Positions 45,769 to 55,463 of a stretch of DNA of 64,000 nucleotides are shown here, piece after piece. Below the pieces are notes generated by a model. That model was not told where the DNA came from. It ran no database searches and was given only the letters and a program-made list of their open reading frames with translations. Source of the DNA: Warburgia ugandensis (lineage: Eukaryota > Streptophyta > Magnoliopsida > Canellales > Canellaceae); contig CP141136.1 in the NCBI GenBank assembly GCA_035236585.1, forward strand, positions 32,324,949 to 32,388,948. Direction: 5' to 3'. Made by a program: the position numbers and the translations under genes. Each line of letters opens with the position of its first letter. Position 1 is the stretch's first letter.

Positions 45769-45802
45769 AGATATTGTAAATGTTTTAATGTTTACAATAT
45801 CT
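45769..45802 (+). other. Perfect 12-bp stem-loop in the solo LTR
   Basis: AGATATTGTAAA, a 10-base loop TGTTTTAATG, then TTTACAATATCT. It lies about 430 bases before the LTR 3' end. Confidence 0.85.
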
Positions 45803-46765
45803 TAGATACAGAGAAGGAGAATTAGGAACTCAAGACTTAAGAAGACTTGGAAGAATAATCAATTAGGATATATCCCTTGAAGACATGTATTTTTATTTGA
45901 GAGCATTATATTGTATTGAGATTTTTTATTGTATGGTGAGCTTTGAAATTTGGATTATATAATTTGGACAAGTATTATACTGATACCTGGATTGTAGTGT
46001 GATCTAGTGGATGGATTTTGGAATTTAATAAAAGTATATTCCTTTAATGAAATTTTATCTTATACCAAAATCTACTTATATTATGTATGAAGTGATGACT
46101 TGGGCTTTACAAAACAAGTTCTAAAGAAAAGAATTTTCGCTGCTTTGTTTTGGAAAAAAATTTACTACTAAGGGTGCCCTGCCTTTGAAAAATGTATTAC
46201 AAAATGTGTTACAAAAACCCAGGTCATCACAAATCATGAGATGACAACATATTTAGAAAGTCATGGAATGACTCTAGAACCTTAGCTAACATAATAATAA
46301 TTCCATTTCAAGATGTTTAAAATCACAATATAGGAGAGGGAATTTTAGTTCTTTGTAAAACTAAAATAGTCTCAAGTAAGAATGGGAATAGGAAAGCTAA
46401 TTATGTAACACTTGTCAACTATGATGCTGCCATTAGATACAAATGGTCATCTCTAATCTTATCTTAGGTGGGGACCTTAAACATACGTTAAGGTTTTTTA
46501 AAGTGTTTCATACACAAGACATCACCTTAGTACTCTGAAACACTTAATGGACCCCATATGTAAATAAATTGTTACTAGATGAACATAGCCACAATTACCC
46601 TTAAACTTAAGGAATATGTTATACAAGTGAGACTCAATATTTATCTTAGGCTCATTCCAAGAATAAGTCTATTTATAGTTGATTATGTGCATTAGGAGAT
46701 TTAGTAAGTTTGAGAATGACTAGGACTGTCTCTCCTCCATATGTAAACATATCACTATAGAGGAG

Positions 46766-46768
<3 letters not shown>

Positions 46769-46798
<30 letters not shown>

Positions 46799-46832
46799 TG
46801 TATGTATGTATGTATGTATGTATGTATGTATA
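46769..46832. repeat. TATG microsatellite
   Basis: About 16 TATG units. Confidence 0.97.
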
Positions 46833-48181
46833 AGTGAAAAAAAATGCATCCCTAGTATGCATGCCTCTCATTTTGGAAAAACTTTAGAAAGCCTCTTCCT
46901 CTCTAGAGTACTCAAAAGTTGATATTAAAATCCACCTTCAAGGGAAGAAGAAGAAAGCTTTGAGTGTAGATTCTCAACAAGTAGTGTATTGACTAGAGGG
47001 ATCATGTTTTGATTCTAACGAGGTACTTATCTTATCAATTCATATCGATTAGAAGAGTAAAATACATTATTCAAGATTATCATAAACTAGTTTTTCAAAC
47101 TCTATTCTCAAAATGAGAAAAGTTCTTGACCTTCTATAAGTAATTTAATAGAAATGTAATGTCTATGAATCATTCGTAAGCAACTAGGGGCCAATGGGCT
47201 CTGAGAGAATCAGAAGGACTAATAGAAGCATAGTTGTAATGTAGCTTTGGGGATCTCATGGAAATGGTGGAGGATGTTGAGGTGTTTTGCAGCCAAATTT
47301 AGGATTTTTCTTTACAAGGACAATCGCAGCTATGTATAATATAAGGAGATTCAAAGAGTGTAACTGCTTGGCTTGGTTGCCTAACAAAAGCACTACAAGA
47401 CTTGCTAATGACTCTAAGGATATTAGCAAGAAAACTCAAGGAACACATGTTTCTTCCAGTAATGTCTCTTGAGTGCTAATGATAAAGTGATATTCATGTT
47501 AAGGGGTAAATCACCTAAGGGTATTAATCATCAAAGATATTCCCATCTCTCAAGAATTTAGAAAGAATCTTGTTGTAAAATATATTCATTTCTTCACTTT
47601 TCTTTTCATGGTATGCCTCTTAACTTTGCAACCTCTTTCCTTTTGACATCCACCTCAAACCCTAGTTCATATCTAATGGGAAATCACCTTTTTCCAAGAA
47701 AAAAAAAATAGAAAAAACTCTTTATTATTCTAAACCCTTTATCTACTAAGTCTCATATGTGAATCCTCCTATAAGATGTGTATACTTGATTTTTGTCGGA
47801 CTTTCTCTTACAGATGGAATATCCATTCAGTTTGGGACTATAGACATGTGCATTACCATTGATGGTTTATGTTCAATATTTTCAATCACACACATTATGA
47901 ATATTGTATGTGAACTTAAGAAGTTATGGGAGCCAAAACTTATGGTACTATCCATTTTATCACTCTTTTAGAAGAAGGAAAATCTATCTTGTTGCCTTCA
48001 CATTTAAAAGGGTGAAATATCTTTCATACTTCTATAAAACCATGCTTTCTTGTGGATTTATTTTATCCTTTTTACTTTTGATTTTGTTTACTTAATGTTC
48101 TTCTCAAATTATAAGACATCTATATTCATAATGCTGCGATCCAATCACTTGAGAAAACCTATTTGTCCAAAAATCTAGTGA

Positions 48182-48291
<110 letters not shown>

Positions 48292-48840
48292 TGAAGGGTG
48301 TTCTCATTAGCTTAAAATCGGTTTTTACTGCTTGCACCAGCAGTGGTACAAAAAATTGAAATGAGAAAAATCAAACACAAGAAAAAGAATGAATATGAGC
48401 AAATGCCTTCTAACATGGTGTCACAAGAAGGGCCTCTCGAGTAAACATAGTAGGTCATAGGTATGACATGCTCATGTGTGTGTGGTAAATAGTCAAACAA
48501 ACAAAAAATGAAGAAGAGTGAAGATAGAAGATTATAGGAAAGTGAATTCGATTTTCTCTAATTTGAGCTTCATCAAACAATATCTGGGAAGATACAACTT
48601 TATCATTCTCTAATAGATTTTCTTCTTTTTTCTTTTCAAGTAATCTGGCTTTTTTGGGTGATTTCTTGACTCACAAATTTTTGGAATTAGAGACAAAAGA
48701 TCAAGAAAAAATATTAACAGGGTATTGCTCTAGCTCATTGATCATAACAAAGAGTAGAAAGAGAGGGAGTAGAGCAAGAGAGAATAAAAGGTCCTATTAT
48801 CATTGTTGGTGGTTTACTTGGCTTTAGTATTGTTTATGAA

Positions 48841-49170
48841 GAACGCTAAATAGATGCTTAACATGAGAGCATTTGGTACCACTTAGCCCACCTTTGCATG
48901 ATCCAACTCAACCATATGATGCTTCAAATTTGCCTAATAAATCAAACACCATGGTGATTAGATGTTGTCTAGAATCAGCATTTCAAAGTTCCTGGCCTAT
49001 CTATTTCTGTTTACAACTTTTGAGATGCTAGAATCCTCCAATTCACATTATTTTCTATTTGATATACACCTAGAGCTATAGTAATCACATGAATAAGCTT
49101 GATCATACAAAGGCATGCTATAGGAAATGTGGTACCCAAATGCTCTCTTAGAGCATCTATTTGGCATTCC
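48841..49170. mobile_element. MITE-like element with long terminal inverted repeats
   Basis: 48841-48882 (GAACGCTAAATAGATGC...GAGAGCATTTGGTACCAC) is the imperfect inverse of 49129-49170 (GTGGTACCCAAATGCTCTC...GCATCTATTTGGCATTCC). The element is about 330 bases, AT-rich and non-coding. No clear target duplication. Confidence 0.7.
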
Positions 49171-49821
49171 TCTTGCCTTTTTTAAGGAATGATGGCATAA
49201 TTGGTTTATATGGATCCTGTTTGGTTAAGACCAAAGTGAAATGGCACTTCCATGAATCAATAAGGTGATATTTCCATTTCTTCATCTTGATATAAGTCCC
49301 TTCTAAACCTAGAATTGATTTTTCTTGGTATCAACATAATGTATGAAAGGATCTTTGAACAACCATGGGTATTTTTAAAATCATTACGAAGAGCTACTCC
49401 AAGATGTTCTACTTTTCCACAGAAATTTGCTCACTAAAAGATGGGACTAGAAGCTATTGATTGTAAGTAGACAGATTCTTTATAGAGAAATGTATTCATA
49501 TACATGAGAATTATATAGAAACAAGAAGAACCTTCCATTCTCTTTTGAAAAAAATGGAAATGGATTTCTTTGGTGTGGCTCTAGAACTATGGAGAAGAAG
49601 ACCATACATTAATTATATTTATATTGAATAGAGAAATGACAAAGATTTAACTAGAGGGACTTACATCTGTTGTTGCCATAGGCATAGATGCTAGTGGTTC
49701 TAGATTTAATGATGAAGATATTAGGGAACTTGCTTCCATTTCATATATAGTTGGATGGGTGGGCTCCTAAAATATTTGCTTTCCTACAACCTCTCTCTTT
49801 TAGCCGCATGTCAATTTCTAA

Positions 49822-49932
<111 letters not shown>

Positions 49933-50198
49933 GTTTTATATATAATTAAATACCTATTTTACTATGGTTCCCTTTCCTATGGTAGTTTCTATTTTTCTAG
50001 CCTTTCTTATTTTTCCATCAACCACATGGCAAATCCTTTAACCCTTTTATTTCTACTAAATCTCTTTATACGTCTTTCTTTTGAAACAAGTGACCTAAAG
50101 AGTTTATCTTATAGGACTCAAACATTTTGATGATTTAAGAGATCCATTCAACCTATTTTTTTTCCACACATGTTAGTAATTGCCTAACCCCACCACCA

Positions 50199-50222
50199 CC
50201 CCCCCCCCCCCCCCCCCCCCCC
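50199..50222. repeat. Poly-C run
   Basis: 24 consecutive C, after CACCACC. Length in a raw assembly may be unreliable. Confidence 0.9.
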
Positions 50223-50959
50223 TTCTCCCGCACACACATTTTACTTATTATTAAATGCCTTCTTTTACTACTATTCTCTTACTTATTTTAGTTCCTCTCG
50301 TCTCTGCTTTACTTCCTTCAGCCAAATGGGCAATCCCTAAAATCTCAAACTTTTAGTAGATTTCCTTATATATGTATATATATTTCAAATAGACAATCCA
50401 GTTCAAACTTGATTTTCGGTTATATACTAACAGTCTAGGTTAATGTATCTCTAGATCATCTGTGATAGGGAACTTCTACTAAGTATCTCTAAGGAATTCT
50501 ATCAAATAATACAAATATTTTATATGAACATCTTATCTTAGAAAACAAGTCTTTAAAAGGATTGTATCTCTCTTTCTATTTTTAATCATCTTATCTTAGA
50601 AAACAAATCCTCAAATTTTAAGAGGACATCTACTGTCTAAAGGCCCAAATGTTTAGTGATTAGGATTGTTTATTTCATAGCGCCGTATCAAGTAGACCTT
50701 ATTATTAAAGTAGATACCCACTAAATCATCTTAATTTAATTTAAAAATAAAAATAACATTTAAGAGTGGATAATAATAATAATACATTAGCCCATTTTCC
50801 AGGCAGCGCCCATCTCCTTCCTTAGCATACTTCTTTGATTTGGGGGTTCGGATGTCCCAGTAAGAGCATGTCCGACCTGTACTTAAAATATACGCATCAC
50901 AACGGATCAATTAGAATGCCTAACATAATCGATGGCCCTGTCATTTTAATGAACCATAT

Positions 50960-51130
50960 GTGTTGTGGCAACGTGTACAGTTAATCCACCTATGAACGCT
51001 CGCTCTTTCTTTTCTCACCGTCCCTTGGAGCCTTGGCTGTATCTTATCCAGACCTTTCTGCTTTTCTTGGTTTTGCGCCCTCTCAGAAGAGAGAGAGAGA
51101 GAGAGGGGATAATAAAATTAAGGAGAGGAA
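50960..51130 (+). promoter_or_regulatory. Putative OHP2 proximal promoter and leader
   Basis: An ACGTG core (50971-50975, within AACGTGTAC) and an I-box on the reverse strand (TCTTATCC, 51042-51049; GATAAG type) lie within 160 bases of the OHP2 start. Both motif types occur in light-regulated plant promoters. A GA tract at 51089-51105 sits just before the ATG and probably lies in the 5' leader. No clear TATA box at the expected spacing was seen, so the transcription start is unknown. The regulatory role is inferred from motifs only. Confidence 0.4.
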
Positions 51131-54100
51131 ATGTCTACACCATCTTCATTTCCGGCCATGAGAATCACTCCTTGTTCTTCACCATCTTCATCATTCAAAA
51201 TCTCTGCAAAACCTTTCATAATCAGGAGTTCTAATGCCGATGGCCCTCTCAGAAGACCTGTTGCTCCTCCTCTAAGTAAACCACCCTCTCCCCCTCTCAA
51301 GCCTGTTCCTCCTACGCCTTCTCCATCTCCTTCTCCGCCTACTACTCCTCCAAAGCCTGTTTCTGTGACTGGAGTTCAGGAAGTGTCGGGCTCCAATGTT
51401 GTCACTCTAGAATTCCAGAGAAAGATGGCGAAAGAACTCCAAGAATACTTTCGGCAAAAGAAGCTTGAAGAAGCAGATCAAGGGCCCTTCTTTGGCTTCA
51501 CTGGGAAGAACGAAATTACAAATGGAAGGTAACGTTTTGGGCTTGTTCATTCTTCCATTCTGCACTTCGTGTGGTTTTCTTCTATATTTTTTTTCCTTTT
51601 TATAATGTTGTCTGCTCTTTTGCTTTCGAGTTCTTTTGTTTTAATTGTGACAACTATATGAATTTCTGGGTTGTTGAGAACATAGCAAGATAATAGTGCT
51701 GGTATAGAGTTTGTAAGTTCTCCAGTAATTCAATGGTAAATATGTAGATTCAGGGTTCTGATGGTTTCATCCACTCTGTGGTATGAATTTTGAACTTCTT
51801 ACTCAGCAGTTAGGAAGTGTTTAAATGGGTTTTCAGGTTGCTAAGAATTTGACTATTCAATAGAATGTTTCGGGATTTTTCCACTTGGGATATGAATGCT
51901 TAACCAATGCCCTCATCCTCTGTTTCAATCTGAAGAGACGATGAAGAGAGAGTGGCTCCAAACTTTCAGAAATCGGGAAATGCTCTTGAAAAATGATGAT
52001 TCAGAAATGAGTTTATTTTCAATCTTAATTTTTGTTTATAGAAATGATTGTACAGAGTCAGCTCAAATATGAGGTCTTGATGAATTGTTCATGCTATTCA
52101 CATGCAATTTAGCAAACATGAATCACAATTTTGATTTGTTTGAAAAAGAAATGACAGGTTCATATTATATGGCAGATTTCATTTTAAAATGAGACATCAG
52201 AAAGTCATATGTGTTCAGAAGAAATTCCAGTATTAAGATACTTTAACTATTATCACTAAATGATAGTCCTGAAGGCAATGATTTACGTGGAAAACCGTAG
52301 GAAAAAATAAGAGAAGAGGAAAATTTTAGGTGAAACAAACACATGCATCTACAAGTGTCATACCTGGTGGAACTAAAGTCCTGGTCGATATCCAAGATTG
52401 ACACCTTCTTTTGCTAAGAGGTGTTTGACCACATTATACCGATTGCATTTGGTGGCTAAGTGTAGAAGTTTGTTACCTTGCTCATCAGGTCAGTTGAGCA
52501 GCATCTTACACTCTGGTCTTCTTACCAAGGCTTTAACAATTGGGATCTTCTTGTTTCTAACATCCTGGTAAAGGAGATTTTCGACTCTGACATTGTACAT
52601 GTCAATTTCTTCAGCACAGATGTTAAATATGGCATTAATAGTGATCAAACAGCTGTAACCCAAAGCCAGAGTTAAAAAGAATTTTGGTCCTGCTCATCCT
52701 GCAGATAGACTAGCATGGGGTATCTTTGACGAATCAATCGAACTATCTGATAATAACCTCTGGAAGCTGCATAGAGAAGATCCGTCCATCTGATGTTGTC
52801 TTTTCATACCAGGGAACTCGAGGAACCATCAAGCAACACTTCCACCACCTCTGATATCTTTCAATTGATTGGTTAGCATGCAGCATGGCAATTTTGATTG
52901 GTGGGCAATAAGTCCAAGTGCAGTGAATCCATCACCCATGTATTTGGGAGCAAAATTAGAATATTATATGCTATAAATAACATCGTTCTTGCCTCTTTAC
53001 AAGCAAGATAATCTGATGCTAGCTCCTACAGAATAGTGCTTTAGTTTTTAGGACTCGTTTGAAGGCTTTGCTGGATAGACCACTGGTGCTTGAGCTGCAT
53101 TATTAAAGTGGGTGCCACACAATATGGGCAGTCGGAAAGAGACCAGCCTAATTAATTATCTAGATTACCATTCTTGGCAGCCTTCAAGTAGAGGTTTATG
53201 GGAAGAATGATAATGGTCATTCTCGAGTCTCACTCTTACCATTCCACCCAGCCCACCAGAAAAAGAAAAAATAAAATAAAAATAAAAACCTAGTTGCATT
53301 CTTGATCAAATAGTTGGATTGTCCAAACTATCCTATTTTGAGCCTGGAAGCATTTATCTTATGCTCATTTGACAATTGGATGATAAAAAGAGGTCAGCCC
53401 CGGTGCATGAAGCTCCTGCCAAAGCAGGGTCCAGGGAAGGGGCGGACCACAAGGGCCTATAGTACACAGCCCTACCTTGCATTTTTGCAAGAGGCTGTTT
53501 TCACGCCTTGAACTCATGACCTCAAGGTCACATGACGATAACTTTTACTGTTGCGCCAAGGCTGACAATTGGATGATCTAAAAGGTAAATTAGATTGAGC
53601 AAGCAAGTTCATCTATGGCTGGTAAACAGCACCCAGTTGACAATTTTACTTCCTGACTTCGTAAATGCAGGTACTTTTTAGACCATCCATATTCTCAAAG
53701 TTTCGTGAAGAGGTGTGTCACACACCCAGTTCTGCATATTCTGTTTGCATGGACTCTCCAAAACTTTGGATTTGCTGCTTATACACTTGTTAGAGAATGT
53801 TTTAGAAGCTCTGCTAGGTCTGTACAGCCTGATCTAGCTGCAATGTGAAGTGGGACGTCACCTTAGAAGTTAACCAAATGGCAGAGGTCTGGGTATAACT
53901 AGAGATCTACTTGGACAGAATGTTCATGGCCCAACTTGACTGTTATGTTAGGATTGTGTTCTTGTAAATATCCAATTGGTTGATGAGGAAGGCTTATGTT
54001 CTTTCTTTAGCAATTTTCTCGAGAAGGCCAATGTTTGCAAGTGTTGTTGCTTTGTGAAATCCCTTCATGTTTCTTCCCATTCAATTGTGAAAGGAAATCA

Positions 54101-55463
54101 ATCAAGGTACAACCAATTGCTGACTGATGGAGTGTCGAAACAATTTCTATAGTATACTTTCCTTCTTCTTTGAAGGGAAATGGTCTCTTTTCTACACTCC
54201 CTTTTTCTAGTAGGTGCATTCCCATCTTTGGTGCCTATTTAGAAAATGAGGGTTGACTGGCAATGGATGGCAGCTGCGAAATTGTTTATGCTTATAGTTT
54301 TCAGTTGGAAATCATTAGCAGGCTTAAGTAGAAGTAGGACCTACTACTAAAGATCCAAAATCTCAAATAGTTCATCTGTTGGAGTTGAAAATGGAGGAGT
54401 ATTTGTAAAAAGCTAATTGCCATTTGATGATTATAAGCATTTCTGACTTTCATATTAGAGACCAAGATTCAAAGGCCTAGAATAATTTAGATGGCTTCCA
54501 ATCTTCGTACATCTTAATGCTTTGGATCATTGGAAACAGTGGCATATTTATACTTTAATCCACTAGTATTTTTATGGGAAATAATTGTAAAGACACACTT
54601 ACACTTTAATGTAATTGTAGAACTCTTAAAATCTTTGTCCATATAAAGTTCAGGAAAATGATATTCCCACCCATATATTAACAAAGTCCTGGCCTCGTGG
54701 TTTTTTGGGAATTCATGGGTTGTGTTATCTTTTGGTTTGAATGGTTGTTAGTTTTGTAACCTGTAAATTCCCAAAACCCCACTCAAGGGGCAGGAGTATG
54801 TTATTATAGGGAACGAGAATGTCATTTCCCTTGGGTTCGACATAGTGATTCTAAGCTTCTTGGTTTCTATATCAATCAGATGGGTTTGGGGTATTTTCTG
54901 ATTGCTAGATTCAGGTATAATCATGTGATTTTCTGACAAATTAATTCGGGATAATTGAATTTCAAAATTTTAAGCTTTCAATAATTAAAGGGTGATGAGG
55001 TGACTTCTCTTTTTATATTGTGCTGTTTTGTTTTCCAGGTGTTGTATAATTTGTAGAGTTCAATAATGAGAAATTTAGGATGTCTTTTTTATGTTATTGG
55101 GCTTTTGCGTTGTTAGGCAACTAGTTTGTCTTTTATTCTTTATTTGGGATACATGGTTGATCAACTTATGTGCAGCTTTTCTATGTTTCATTGGAGAAAC
55201 ACTGTTCATGGACTATTTCATTGTGTTGGTAAACTTGAAAGTGTGAAGTGACTGTCCATTTTCTTCCTTGTTCAGTCAACATGTTGGGCTTTTCTTGATG
55301 GATTTGGATGGAAGTTAGTGTTACTGGATGTGTGTTCTGGCTGTGCAGATGGGCAATGTTTGGGTTTGCTGTTGGGCTGCTAACAGAATATGCAACAGGT
55401 TCAGATCTTGTTGACCAGCTAAAGATCCTTCTCTCAAATTTTGGAATCGTTGACTTGGATTAA
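51131..55463 (+). CDS. OHP2: One-helix protein 2 (OHP2), chloroplast LHC-like protein, two exons
   Basis: The CDS joins 51131-51528 and 55349-55463 (513 nt, 170 residues). The intron 51529-55348 begins GTAACG and ends TGTGCAG, and the split codon AG|A restores Arg in the motif NEITNGRWAMFGF. Residues 1 to about 45 are Ser/Pro-rich without acidic residues, like a chloroplast transit peptide. A Pro-rich stretch follows, then the conserved block EFQRKMAKELQEYF, then one hydrophobic helix that carries the chlorophyll-binding E-x-x-N-G-R-x-A-M motif of LHC proteins. The C-terminus is LLSNFGIVDLD. Length and order fit plant OHP2 closely. From family knowledge, OHP2 sits in the thylakoid membrane, pairs with OHP1 and, with HCF244, serves pigment loading and assembly of photosystem II D1. 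The ATG is the first in a purine-rich leader. The reading frame shows no lesion. I infer it is functional. Confidence 0.95.
51529..52369 (+). other. OHP2 intron, 5' part
   Basis: Ordinary T-rich plant intron sequence after the GTAACG donor. No coding or repeat signal was recognised before the ankyrin pseudogene. Confidence 0.6.
52370..54225 (-). pseudogene. Ankyrin-repeat protein pseudogene inside the OHP2 intron
   Basis: On the reverse strand, in the correct N-to-C order, are several degraded ankyrin repeats. GDVPLHIAARSGCTDLAELL lies near 53795-53866, a repeat containing LLYAASRGYYQIVRLI near 52700-52790, and GNKLLHLATKCNRYNVV near 52410-52480. An upstream open stretch (54225-54007) leads into the series. 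Stops and frameshifts separate the repeats, and a SINE (53385-53563) interrupts them. The TPLHxAA-type signatures resemble the plant ACD6-like ankyrin family, but no membrane (PGG) domain was found. The copy lies antisense within the intron and cannot encode a full protein. Confidence 0.78.
53385..53563 (-). mobile_element. tRNA-derived SINE (Au-like) with 14-bp target duplication
   Basis: Read on the reverse strand, the element begins with a box-A-like segment (TTGGCGCAACAGT), then a box-B-like segment (GAGTTCAAGGC), a GC-richer body and a short A-rich 3' end (AAAAAG on the plus strand at 53385-53390). Perfect 14-bp direct repeats flank it (53371-53384 and 53564-53577, GACAATTGGATGAT). This is the layout of a plant SINE. 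The body resembles the Au SINE family as I recall it. It lies inside the ankyrin pseudogene. Confidence 0.82.
54226..55348 (+). other. OHP2 intron, 3' part
   Basis: T-rich intron sequence between the ankyrin pseudogene and the exon 2 acceptor. Nothing else was recognised. Short open frames here have no family signature. Confidence 0.6.
55349..55463 (+). CDS. OHP2: OHP2 exon 2 (membrane helix and C-terminus)
   Basis: This short terminal exon encodes the end of the chlorophyll-binding motif, the transmembrane helix (WAMFGFAVGLLTEYATG) and a 19-residue tail, and stops at TAA 55461-55463. The acceptor is TGTGCAG at 55342-55348. It is too short to stand out as an open frame and is recognised only by joining to exon 1. 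Confidence 0.93.

Larger units (their letters stand above)
41070..46231 (+). mobile_element. Solo LTR, 5.2 kb, long-LTR Ty3 type
   Basis: It begins TGTAATAATCCC and ends AGGTCATCACA, with perfect AATCA duplications on both sides (41065-41069 and 46232-46236). No internal region is present. Around 45165-45275 it matches the reverse complement of the LTR at 26875-26965 (GGGTGGAGCGATTATG... against GAGTGGGGCAATCATG...), and it holds the same 12-bp hairpin (45769-45802). A 75-base duplication with ACTGCCCAAAT lies at 45414-45563. The open frame at 42342-42578 (minus) is in LTR sequence and has no family match. Confidence 0.82.
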
